A stretch of 15,176 nucleotides of DNA from Acidobacteriota bacterium (GCA_021810735.1 JAJZIF010000038.1:1-15176); one strand, 5' to 3'; shown: positions 8,080 to 14,019, numbered from the stretch's first letter. Numbers and translations are program-made. Notes: generated from the sequence alone by a model not told the origin.

Positions 8080-8408
8080 CCAACCTCCGGGGGTAAGAGG
8101 GGCCGGCAGACTGCCAGCGGTTGATGGGCGTTGTATCCGGCGAACCTGGTGAGCAGTGTACAGCGAGGCTAATCAGCCACAAAGCAATTTTGCCTCCGAA
8201 GCGAATCGGCGTCTGTAGCCTAGTAAGGAACGAATCGAAACCGTAACGATCAATTTCCGGATACAGGGCGAAGGACAGTGGTATACATACGTTCACACCG
8301 GGAGGTGGAAAACGGCCGGAAACGGGGGGTGAAAGAAAGTTTCTCAGGGTTCTGATTTGGAACTACAATTGCCACCGTAATGTTGAATTTCTGCGTAAAG
8401 GTCGTCGC
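8080..8408. other. Divergent intergenic region between the TonB-like gene and cpaB
   Basis: 329 bases without a supported ORF. The right end has the cpaB promoter candidate (8358-8373). Just upstream lies an 11-base inverted repeat AGAAA-G-TTTCT (8334-8344) that could be an operator, and a GTATAC plus GTTCACACCG patch (8281-8300). The left half should hold the promoter for the minus-strand gene. The only candidate I see is weak: minus-strand TTGTGG (8177-8182) and TACACT (8155-8160) with a 16-base spacer. Confidence 0.4.
8358..8373 (+). promoter_or_regulatory. Candidate sigma-54 promoter for cpaB-cpaC
   Basis: TGGAACTACAATTGCC fits the -24/-12 consensus TGGCACG-N4-TTGCW at nine of twelve positions, with GG and GC exactly ten bases apart. 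It predicts a transcript starting near 8384, about 25 bases before the cpaB ATG, which is a sensible leader. A sigma-70 type reading (TTCTCA 8341-8346, 17-base spacer, TACAAT 8364-8369) overlaps it, so the assignment is not certain. Similar elements before flp1 and flp2 favour the sigma-54 reading. Confidence 0.5.
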
Positions 8409-9254
8409 ATGACTCGTAGACTTATAACCATCCTCGTCACTGCATTCGTAATTGCCGCGTTGTGCAGTTACCTTGTAGTCCGGATTGTCGGGAATCGCAT
8501 GACAGCCCCGATCGTCAAGACCACCACGGTTGTTGCGGCTGCGAATGATCTGCCCATCGGAACGATCATCACGGTGCATGACCTGGGGACTACGCAGATT
8601 GCCGGTGCGCTGCCTCCGGGTGCGATTACGAAAGCGTCCGACGCCGTCGGACGCGGCGTGATTTCACCCATCTACAAAGGCGAGGCAATTCTGGACAGCC
8701 GTCTTGCAGCCAAAGGGGCCGGAGGTGGCCTGGCAGCGGTTATCCCCAAAGGGATGCGCGCATGCGCCGTACGAGTGGACGATGTGGTTGGTCTGGCTGG
8801 TTTCGTGACCCCCGGGAAGACGGTGGACGTGCTGATCTCGGGCAATCCTCCGGGAGGACGCCTCACGTCGAATGACCCGGAAGTGCACACGCTGCTTCAG
8901 GACATCAAGGTGCTTTCAGCGGGTACGAATATTCAGAAAGACGCCAACGGAAAGCCGGAACAGGTTCAGGTCGTCAATCTGCTGGTGACTCCCAAGCAGG
9001 CGGAAAAGCTGAGTCTGGCATCAACGCAGACCCATATTCAGCTGGTGCTTCGGAACCCGCTGGACACCAAGCACGACAAGCTTCCGAATTACGCATTGGC
9101 CAATCTCTACGCAGGCGGTCTTATTCCCAAGCGCCCTGTTTATACAGGGGGCAGGGTGCGGCGCCCTGCGGCACCGCCGCCGTTTGTGATGGAAGTGATC
9201 AATGGGACAAGCCAGAGCAATACAAAGTTCGCTTCTTCTAAAGGACAACCGTGA
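8409..9254 (+). CDS. cpaB: Flp pilus assembly protein CpaB (RcpC), SAF domain
   Basis: Periplasmic protein anchored by one N-terminal helix (about residues 5-28), which works with the secretin to form or gate the outer-membrane channel of the Tad pilus. An SAF-type domain follows at about 41-104 (VVAAANDLPIGTIITVHDL, then RGVISPIYKGEAIL), and an RcpC/CpaB domain (about 110-235) has the typical GMRACAVRVDDVVGLAGFVTPGKTVD-like stretch (about 117-142). The C-terminus is Pro-rich and basic (GGRVRRPAAPPP), then polar. 281 aa is normal. ATG 8409 follows AAAGG (8397-8401) at seven bases. The stop overlaps the cpaC GTG start as GTGA, so the pair is translationally coupled. Confidence 0.93.
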   Translation: MTRRLITILVTAFVIAALCSYLVVRIVGNRMTAPIVKTTTVVAAANDLPIGTIITVHDLGTTQIAGALPPGAITKASDAVGRGVISPIYKGEAILDSRLAAKGAGGGLAAVIPKGMRACAVRVDDVVGLAGFVTPGKTVDVLISGNPPGGRLTSNDPEVHTLLQDIKVLSAGTNIQKDANGKPEQVQVVNLLVTPKQAEKLSLASTQTHIQLVLRNPLDTKHDKLPNYALANLYAGGLIPKRPVYTGGRVRRPAAPPPFVMEVINGTSQSNTKFASSKGQP

Positions 9255-10783
9255 GGATGAGTGTGAAAAGATCATTCCCAGTCGAGGGCGTACTCGCAAC
9301 GGTTCTGCTGAGTGTCTCGCTTTGCATGGCGCAGACGGTCAGCACGAACTCATCAGGCAAGACGACGCAGGTCACCAACGACCTCTCCGTCACGGTCGGC
9401 AAGTCAGTGCTGGTAGACACGCTGCAGCCTATCATCCGCGTCTCCGTTGGTCCCGGTGGCTTTGCGGTCGCGCAGGGCATCACGCCGACGGAAGTGATGA
9501 TCAACGGCACAAAAGAGGGCCAGACCAGCCTCATCATCTGGGAAGTAGGCGGGCAGAAGCAGTTTTTCAGCCTGACGGTGCGGCCCAGTGAAGCGCTCAT
9601 GGACGCCAAGCTTCGCTCGGTGCGGCAGGAACTGTACAGCCAGTTCCCGGGCCAGCACATCGTAGTTTCCGGGTCGAACGGCACGGTATTTCTGAGCGGG
9701 ACCGTGGACAACCTGGACGAATCCAACCGGGTGCAGGAGATTGCGGCGACGGCAGGCAAGGTTGTGAATCTGCTGTATGTAAAAGTACCGCCGTCCAAAC
9801 CCCAGATTCTGCTGAAGGTGCGGTTTGCCAGCCTCGACCTGACCAGGGAAAGACAGTTGGGCCTCAACCTCTATAGTCTTGGTGCGACCAACTCGATTGG
9901 GGGCATCACGACCGGGCAATTCAGCCCTCCGTCGGTGACGTTCAGTGGCTCCCAGGCTACGGCGAATGTCAGCAACGGGCTTAACCTGTCCATCTTCCGG
10001 CCCGATCTGAATCTCGGCGCCACCATCCAGGCGCTACAGACGCTGGGCGTGGTGCAAATCCTGGCACAGCCGAATGTGCTGGCTGAGGACGGCAAAGAGG
10101 CCAGCTTCCTGGCCGGCGGCGAATATCCGGTTCCTGTGGTCGAGGCGACCGGCGCCGGAGTACAGCCGATGGTCACAATTGAGTTTCAGCAATACGGCGT
10201 GCAACTGAACTTCAGGCCAACCGTCACTCCGCGAAACACGATTCACCTGCAGGTGGCCCCATCCGTCAGCTCGCTGGATTATGCCAACGGCGTTACGCTG
10301 AACGGCTTCCAGGTGCCGGGCATCGACGTCCGCAATGTGGATACGGACGTGGAACTGAAAAACGGGCAGAGCTTTGTGATCGGTGGCTTGCTGGACAATC
10401 GCGACACCAAGACCTTCGAGAAGATCCCGTTTATCGGCGATGTTCCGATCCTCGGCCGGTTCTTCCAGTCGGTGCAGGACACGAAGCAGCAGACAGAGCT
10501 GATCGTCATTGTGACTCCAGAGATTGTGAAGCCGATCCAGCCTGGTCAGCCGCAGCCGAGGATCAAGTTCCCGGATAAATTCCTGCCCAATCCCAAGGGA
10601 ATGCCGCCAATCAATCCGGTGCCTGCCACGGCAGTGACGGCGCCTGCGCCAGCCACCATTCCGGTGGAGAAGCTGCAGCAGGCTGAGAAACCGGAGAAGC
10701 CGCTGAACATTCAGAGCACATCGATGGGGTCTGGCTCGATGGGCGGTGGTACGGGCATGAGCACCGGCAGTGGAGCTCCATAG
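9251..10783 (+). CDS. cpaC: Flp pilus secretin CpaC (RcpA)
   Basis: Outer-membrane secretin through which the Flp pilus leaves the cell. It has a signal peptide with hydrophobic core 11-25 and likely cleavage after residue 27 (CMA|QT). The pilus-assembly N-terminal domain (about 35-110) contains GFAVAQGITPTEVMINGTKE, a BON-like domain follows at about 115-175 (GTVFLSGTVDNLDESNRVQ), and the secretin domain is at about 240-430, ending in LIVIVTPEIVKPI. The ~80-residue tail is Pro-rich, then Gly/Ser/Met-rich, and is probably disordered. The start is GTG 9251 overlapping the cpaB stop, with AAGGAC (9241-9246) upstream; ATG 9257 is a close alternative. 510 aa is normal. A strong terminator begins 38 bases after the stop. 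Confidence 0.94.
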   Translation: MRMSVKRSFPVEGVLATVLLSVSLCMAQTVSTNSSGKTTQVTNDLSVTVGKSVLVDTLQPIIRVSVGPGGFAVAQGITPTEVMINGTKEGQTSLIIWEVGGQKQFFSLTVRPSEALMDAKLRSVRQELYSQFPGQHIVVSGSNGTVFLSGTVDNLDESNRVQEIAATAGKVVNLLYVKVPPSKPQILLKVRFASLDLTRERQLGLNLYSLGATNSIGGITTGQFSPPSVTFSGSQATANVSNGLNLSIFRPDLNLGATIQALQTLGVVQILAQPNVLAEDGKEASFLAGGEYPVPVVEATGAGVQPMVTIEFQQYGVQLNFRPTVTPRNTIHLQVAPSVSSLDYANGVTLNGFQVPGIDVRNVDTDVELKNGQSFVIGGLLDNRDTKTFEKIPFIGDVPILGRFFQSVQDTKQQTELIVIVTPEIVKPIQPGQPQPRIKFPDKFLPNPKGMPPINPVPATAVTAPAPATIPVEKLQQAEKPEKPLNIQSTSMGSGSMGGGTGMSTGSGAP

Positions 10784-10794
10784 TTAAGGGATCC

Positions 10795-11235
10795 ATGGAA
10801 AACAACGTTGTGACTGAAGCCAAAGCCCGGTCCATCCTGCAAAGGATGGCCGGGCTTTTTCGCAGGACGCCTCCTGCGCCAAAGCTTGCCACGGCATACA
10901 ACGAGACGCGCGGCAAGCATCTGGCGACGCATCTTGAAGTGGCAGACACGGCCTATACACGCCGCAAAGGGCTGCTGGGCCGTGACGGTCTTGCACCGGG
11001 CAGCGGGTTATGGATTTTTCCCTGTGAATCCGTGCATACTTTCGCAATGCGCTTTGCGATCGACCTTGTCTATCTGGATCGCCACTGCGTGGTGAAGAAG
11101 GTGCGCTCCAGCGTACCACCGGGCAGGCTTTCGGCTTGCTTTACCGCGCGCTCGGTGATCGAGCTGCCGGCCGGGACCGTGGAGGCGACAGGGACCATGG
11201 CTGGGGATCGTATATCTATAGAGGCGAATTCCTGA
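10795..11235 (+). CDS. DUF192 protein, with an intrinsic terminator inside its 5' end
   Basis: Stand-alone DUF192 domain protein of unknown biochemical role. Hallmarks are present: KGLLGR (58-63), WIFPCESVHTF with His 81, Met 85, and a D..YLD end at about 90-95. From the annotated ATG no signal peptide is visible. ATG 10795 has AAGGGA (10786-10791) only three bases upstream, a usable but tight ribosome-binding site, and lies 11 bases after the cpaC stop. The first ~25 codons include a complete terminator hairpin (10822-10860), and the recognisable domain begins only at about residue 34. The start may therefore be misplaced, although no better in-frame start exists downstream; ATG 10846 sits in the hairpin arm with AAAGG touching it. 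Its domain is paralogous to the N-terminus of the PilZ protein at 5397. Confidence 0.8.
   Translation: MENNVVTEAKARSILQRMAGLFRRTPPAPKLATAYNETRGKHLATHLEVADTAYTRRKGLLGRDGLAPGSGLWIFPCESVHTFAMRFAIDLVYLDRHCVVKKVRSSVPPGRLSACFTARSVIELPAGTVEATGTMAGDRISIEANS
10822..10860 (+). terminator. Strong intrinsic terminator after cpaC, inside the DUF192 ORF
   Basis: AAAGCCCGG (10822-10830) pairs with CCGGGCTTT (10850-10858). After a one-base bulge, CCATCCT (10832-10838) pairs with AGGATGG (10843-10849) around a GCAA loop of the stable GNRA type. The stem runs directly into TTTTT (10856-10860). This is 16 pairs plus a T-run, a textbook Rho-independent terminator on the plus strand, 38 bases after the cpaC stop. 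It overlaps codons 10-22 of the DUF192 ORF. Confidence 0.88.
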
Positions 11236-11529
11236 GATCGAGTCCCTCAAGGGATTATTTGAAAGTTAACGGGCAGTTACCTGTGGAAGGCAAGGAGATA
11301 ACGTATCTATCTGGTTTCAGTTGGGTTAGTGATAACTCAGATATATACAGCAGTGTTCCCGATAAGCTCAGAGTAGACGGTTATGCGCGGGGGAAAGCCG
11401 AAAAATCGTGTTGTATTTTGGGCTACGACGGGTCCAGACTGGTTTCCGGATGGCATGCGGGTTGCTACTCAATTCATACCAGCTGCGCATGGATCCAGGT
11501 GTGCGCTCGGCAAAACGAAGGGTGGCGAC
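11236..11529. other. Intergenic leader of flp1
   Basis: 294 bases, noticeably A/T-richer than the flanks between about 11250 and 11380. Open frames cross it, but none has a recognisable product. It holds the sigma-54 type element at 11451-11466 and a short TCCCTCAAGGGA inverted repeat just after the DUF192 stop that lacks a T-run. Activator sites, if present, should lie in the A/T-rich part. Confidence 0.4.
11451..11466 (+). promoter_or_regulatory. Candidate sigma-54 promoter for flp1
   Basis: TGGCATGCGGGTTGCT matches TGGCACG-N4-TTGCW at eleven of twelve positions, with GG and GC separated by exactly ten bases. It ends 63 bases before the flp1 ATG, giving a leader of about 53 bases that contains the GAAGGG ribosome-binding site. 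This is the best such match I found in the window. Confidence 0.68.
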
Positions 11530-11730
11530 ATGAAGGCAAAGTTGAATTTACTGGTCTATCGAATCTGGCATGCGATCAAGCGTGAAGAGGGGCAGGATCT
11601 GATTGAGTATGCCTTGCTGCTCGGGCTTATCTCGCTGGCCGCGGTGGCGTCCCTGAAGCCGTTTGGAAGCATTCTCTACAACTATTACCAGTATCTCCAT
11701 AGCACGCTCTCGCCGTATTTCAATGGGTAG
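11530..11730 (+). CDS. flp: Flp pilin 1
   Basis: Major-pilin candidate of the Tad pilus. The 66-residue prepilin has a 21-residue basic leader ending REEG, and the predicted TadV cut is before QDLIEYALLLGL (Glu +5 and Tyr +6, the Flp signature). The hydrophobic helix runs to about residue 42, with a short polar, aromatic tail (YNYYQYLHSTLSPYFNG); the mature protein is 45 aa. I chose ATG 11530 because GAAGGG (11517-11522) precedes it at seven bases and the leader length matches flp2. The frame stays open upstream to 11383, but that extension crosses the promoter and is not supported. It has its own sigma-54 type promoter and no obvious terminator, so readthrough towards flp2 is possible. Confidence 0.93.
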   Translation: MKAKLNLLVYRIWHAIKREEGQDLIEYALLLGLISLAAVASLKPFGSILYNYYQYLHSTLSPYFNG

Positions 11731-12104
11731 ACTGGCAAGGGCTGCCGGATCCCCTACGCCGGGTTTCCGGCTCATCCCTGCCTGACGCGGCCGGCCGCTT
11801 CGCCCTTCGCGGTGGCCGCAGCAGGCCCGCAACCATACAGGCGATTACGGTCGCATTTGTTTCCTGCATCCTCAGGGATCATTCTGCTTCCCAACTTATT
11901 TCCCCATGCTTGTGTACAGGCTATGCCGCCGCCGGTTCCATCTGTATACGGTGGTGAACATGGCACCCTCCGATAGCTCCGCCCTAAGTTGCTGATTTCT
12001 CAGCATTGCCGGAAATCCCCATGATGGCCCCTGATTTGCAAGTGTATTCAGCACGGGTTCGTCTTGCGGACGGACACCTCACTTCAAAGTGCGAGGAAAC
12101 AATC
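11731..12104. other. Intergenic region between flp1 and flp2
   Basis: 374 bases without a supported ORF. The left part is GC-rich with several overlapping inverted repeats, including GCCGGA (11744-11749) / TCCGGC (11766-11771) and the perfect 12-base palindrome GCGGCCGGCCGC (11787-11798). No T-run follows, so a clear flp1 terminator is missing. The right part has a GTATAC...GTGAAC patch (11944-11959) and the sigma-54 type element at 12025-12040. Confidence 0.45.
12025..12040 (+). promoter_or_regulatory. Candidate sigma-54 promoter for flp2
   Basis: TGGCCCCTGATTTGCA matches the -24/-12 consensus at ten of twelve positions, with exact GG-N10-GC. It ends 64 bases before the flp2 ATG, almost the same distance as the flp1 element from flp1. 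The predicted start near 12051 leaves a leader of about 54 bases with a GAGGA ribosome-binding site. Confidence 0.64.
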
Positions 12105-12302
12105 ATGAATATGCTCTCCATGCTGGCTCTGAAGCTTCAGATGATTCTGAACCGTGAAGAAGGCCAGGACCTGATCGAGTACGCTTTGCTGGTTGGCCTG
12201 ATTTCGCTGGCTGCTGTTGCCGCGATCGGCCCCATCGGCAGTGACCTGACCACGATCTACAAAGCCATTGCCGGCCAGCTCTCCACTGCTGCTGCTACTT
12301 AA
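12105..12302 (+). CDS. flp: Flp pilin 2
   Basis: 65-residue Flp prepilin: 20-residue leader ending NREEG, predicted cut before QDLIEYALLVGL, hydrophobic helix through the alanine-rich SLAAVAAIGPIG, then a short polar tail ending TAAAT; the mature protein is 45 aa. Its mature N-terminal core is nearly identical to that of flp1, but the tail differs. ATG 12105 follows GAGGA (12093-12097) at seven bases. The frame is open to 12006, but the extra residues are not pilin-like. It has its own promoter candidate and a very strong terminator, so it is a self-contained transcription unit and probably a highly expressed pilin (inference). Confidence 0.94.
   Translation: MNMLSMLALKLQMILNREEGQDLIEYALLVGLISLAAVAAIGPIGSDLTTIYKAIAGQLSTAAAT
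12144..12227 (+). repeat. Duplicated pilin core, copy in flp2
   Basis: This 84-base stretch aligns without gaps to 12737-12820 with ten mismatches by hand count, about 88% identity. Weaker similarity extends upstream through the CTCACTTCAA leader shared by both genes (12078-12087 and 12670-12679). Downstream of GCGATC the similarity stops abruptly. Confidence 0.85.
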
Positions 12303-12328
12303 TCAACCCGCGGTTCTCAACCCGGATC

Positions 12329-12367
12329 GAAGTTCCGGCGCGGGTTTCGTTCCCACGCCGGAACTTC
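12329..12367 (+). other. 12-pair hairpin after flp2 with alternative pairings
   Basis: GAAGTTCCGGCG (12329-12340) and CGCCGGAACTTC (12356-12367) form a perfect 12-pair stem with a 15-base loop. Part of that loop, with 12340, also forms GCGGGTT (12340-12346), which can pair with AACCCGC (12305-12311) directly after the flp2 stop. The two folds are mutually exclusive. Neither has a good T-run, so this is more likely an mRNA-stability or switching element than the terminator itself. Confidence 0.5.
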
Positions 12368-12380
12368 CTCCGATTCCATC

Positions 12381-12439
12381 CTCGCCCATGAGCAAGGCAG
12401 GCTGCATGCGCAGCCTGCCTTGCTCAGCGGCGAGTTTTT
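12381..12439 (+). terminator. Very long intrinsic terminator of flp2
   Basis: CTCGCC (12381-12386) pairs with GGCGAG (12429-12434). Inside, after a three-by-three internal loop, a perfect 16-pair stem 12390-12405/12410-12425 closes on an ATGC loop. The base of the stem runs straight into TTTTT (12435-12439). This is 22 pairs in total and the strongest terminator in the window, suited to a heavily transcribed pilin gene. Confidence 0.9.
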
Positions 12440-12621
12440 CATGAATCTCCTGTCAGCGCCTGGCCACTCCCAGCCAGGCACCAGTCTACCAAGTTGGTGA
12501 CGCGTTGGAGTTCCCTGCTTCCACGGTTTATTGGCACACGGTAGAGCTCTTTGCAGGGCAGTGTGCGGGTACCAGCCAGGGAGTTGAGAAGTTTTTCCCG
12601 GTTCCCCTCAGAATTGGACGA

Positions 12622-12637
12622 TTGCGCTACGGCTGCA
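12622..12637 (+). promoter_or_regulatory. Decayed sigma-54 type element before flp3
   Basis: TTGCGCTACGGCTGCA can be aligned to the -24/-12 consensus at eight of twelve positions, but the almost invariant GG at -24 reads TG. It sits 60 bases before ATG 12698, equivalent to the flp1 and flp2 elements. It is best read as the eroded promoter of a duplicated pilin gene and probably inactive. Confidence 0.25.
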
Positions 12638-12697
12638 AGAAACAGAGCTTCCATCAGTGGACGAGTATCTCACTTCAACATGCGAGCAAAGTACTTT

Positions 12698-12841
12698 ATG
12701 ATGACGCTCCAAATGCTGTGGATGCAGGTTCAAACGGTTCTGAACCGCGAAGAAGGTCAGGATCTGATCGAGTACGCCCTGCTGGTGGGTCTGATTTCGC
12801 TGGCTGCGGTTCCCGCGATCTTGGTTTCTGAGCAGTCGTAA
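12698..12841 (+). CDS. Truncated Flp pilin copy (flp3), probably decayed
   Basis: 47-residue product with an intact REEG|QDLIEYALLVGL processing motif but only 27 residues after the cut, against 45 in flp1 and flp2. The helix gains a proline (SLAAVPAI), and the frame ends in an unrelated SEQS tail. Starting at ATG 12698 gives a 20-residue leader, the same as flp2. ATG 12680, in frame, is the alternative. The leader aligns with that of flp2, but the ribosome-binding site is altered: flp2 GCGAGGAAA reads GCGAGCAAA here. With a missing C-terminus, lost ribosome-binding site and degraded promoter, it looks like a duplicate going out of use. A minor pilin or donor sequence for recombination is the alternative. 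Confidence 0.72.
   Translation: MMTLQMLWMQVQTVLNREEGQDLIEYALLVGLISLAAVPAILVSEQS
12737..12820 (+). repeat. Duplicated pilin core, copy in flp3
   Basis: Second copy of the 84-base pilin core at 12144-12227, with ten mismatches that are mostly in third codon positions, so the copy was under protein selection for some time before or despite truncation. Confidence 0.85.
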
Positions 12842-12896
12842 TGCATGGGCATCGTGTTTTGCTCAATGGCAAGATGATTGTGAGTACAATACGCTC

Positions 12897-12913
12897 AGCG
12901 CGGATGCCGCGCT
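12897..12913 (+). promoter_or_regulatory. Hairpin directly before the glycosyltransferase start codon
   Basis: AGCGCGG-ATG-CCGCGCT, seven perfect GC-rich pairs around a three-base loop, ends one base before ATG 12915. It covers the place where a ribosome-binding site should be, and no good Shine-Dalgarno sequence is seen otherwise. It may restrain translation of the GT2 gene. Confidence 0.4.
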
Positions 12914-12914
12914 C

Positions 12915-13985
12915 ATGGGAACTGCCGTGCTGCTCTCGATTGTCATCCCGGTATTCAATGAGGAGCAGACTCTTCCCCTCACGCTTGTGCGTCTTCGGGA
13001 TGTTCTGCGCGATACCTGCTGGGAAGTGATTTTTGTCGACGATGGAAGCGCGGATGCGACGGCCAGCCTGATCGAGGAGATCGCCCGCGCAGACGAGCGG
13101 GTACGGCTGATCCGCCTGAGCCGCAACTTTGGGCACCAGACCGCCATCACGGCGGGGCTGGACTTTGCGGACGGAGACGCCGTGGTAGTGATGGACGCGG
13201 ATCTGCAGGATCCTCCCGAGCTGCTGCCGCGCATGCTGGAGCTTTGCGCGCAGGGGTACGACCTTGTATCTCCGCAGCGGGTGCTGCGGGAGAGCGACAC
13301 GCCGTTCAAGCGCTGGAGCGCGGCCCTTTACTACCAGTTGATGGCCCGGATGGCGGACCAGAAACTGACGCCGCAGGTGGGCGACTTCCGGCTCTACAGC
13401 CGGAGGGCAGTGAAGGTGATGCGCAGCCTGCGTGAGCAGCACCGCTACATGCGCGGCCTTGCTGCCTGGTCAGGACTGAGGGAGATCGTGATTCCGTATG
13501 AGCGGCAGGCGCGCGCGGCAGGGCAGACCCACTACTCGCTGCTGCGCATGATTCGCTTTGCATGGACGGGGATTTCCTCGTTTTCGGCATTTCCGCTGCG
13601 CCTGAGCATTGCGGCGGCGTGCCTGTTGAGCCTGATTGGATTTTCATACCTGATTTTTGTGGTGGTGCTGGCCTTTACCGGTTCCAACCTGGTGCGCGGC
13701 TGGGCTTCGCTGATTGCGCTGGAATGCATTTTTTCCGGGATCATTCTGCTGGCGCTGGGCGCGATTGGGGATTACGTGGCGCGCGTGTATGAGGAATCCA
13801 AGGGCCGTCCGCTGTATATCGTAGCGGAGACGTGTAACCTGCCGACACATCAGATAGCTGTGCCACGCGCGGTCATCCTTGATACGCCTGTCATTCTGAC
13901 GTCGCAGGTAGCGGCTGGACAGATGTCGCGTTCGGATGAGCTTGAGGTTCGGGTTGGCGTGACAGCAGATGCCGGTAAAGAATGA
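12915..13985 (+). CDS. GtrB/DPM1-like polyprenyl-phosphate glycosyltransferase (GT2)
   Basis: Family 2 glycosyltransferase that probably moves a sugar from a nucleotide donor onto undecaprenyl phosphate at the cytosolic face. Visible motifs: SIVIPVFNEEQTL (8-20), VDDGS (41-45), DADLQDPPE (94-102, metal-binding DxD), GDFRLYSRRA (about 156-165), and GQTHYSLLRMIRFAWTG, typical of the GtrB/YfdH/DPM1 group. Two hydrophobic spans follow (about 229-253 and 261-286), then a ~65-residue polar tail longer than in many relatives. 356 aa. ATG 12915 lies behind a hairpin with no good ribosome-binding site; GTG 12927 is possible. The sugar cannot be told from sequence. The next gene, 34 bases on, is a GT-C enzyme that would use the lipid-linked product. 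A GtrA flippase is not seen in the window. Confidence 0.88.
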   Translation: MGTAVLLSIVIPVFNEEQTLPLTLVRLRDVLRDTCWEVIFVDDGSADATASLIEEIARADERVRLIRLSRNFGHQTAITAGLDFADGDAVVVMDADLQDPPELLPRMLELCAQGYDLVSPQRVLRESDTPFKRWSAALYYQLMARMADQKLTPQVGDFRLYSRRAVKVMRSLREQHRYMRGLAAWSGLREIVIPYERQARAAGQTHYSLLRMIRFAWTGISSFSAFPLRLSIAAACLLSLIGFSYLIFVVVLAFTGSNLVRGWASLIALECIFSGIILLALGAIGDYVARVYEESKGRPLYIVAETCNLPTHQIAVPRAVILDTPVILTSQVAAGQMSRSDELEVRVGVTADAGKE

Positions 13986-14019
13986 GCCATCCCCGATTCG
14001 CCGAGAGACAGAGAAGGAC

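Larger units (their letters stand above)
12303..12697. other. Intergenic region between flp2 and flp3
   Basis: 395 bases. The first 137 hold the two hairpins described separately. The rest has a seven-pair GCCTGGC-cactccca-GCCAGGC hairpin (12458-12479) and a degraded copy of the flp2 leader before flp3. Frames that cross it continue into the flp3 frame or antisense, but show no recognisable product upstream of the pilin. Confidence 0.4.

Noticed and set aside
8183..8198. Minus-strand sigma-54 element for the TonB-like gene
   Set aside because: CGGAGGCAAAATTGCT has the GG-N10-GC spacing but only seven of 12 positions, and the -24 side is otherwise unlike the consensus.
11136..11585. 149-codon frame between the DUF192 gene and flp1
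   Set aside because: It overlaps the end of the DUF192 gene and the start of flp1, crosses the promoter, and has no domain or good start.
11787..11819. GC-rich palindromes after flp1 as a terminator
   Set aside because: GCGGCCGGCCGC and its neighbours can fold, but no T-run follows within reach on the plus strand.
12841..12862. TGGGCATCGTGTTTTGCT as a sigma-54 promoter before the GT2 gene
   Set aside because: The GG to GC distance is 11 or 12 bases rather than ten, and sigma-54 tolerates spacing changes very poorly.
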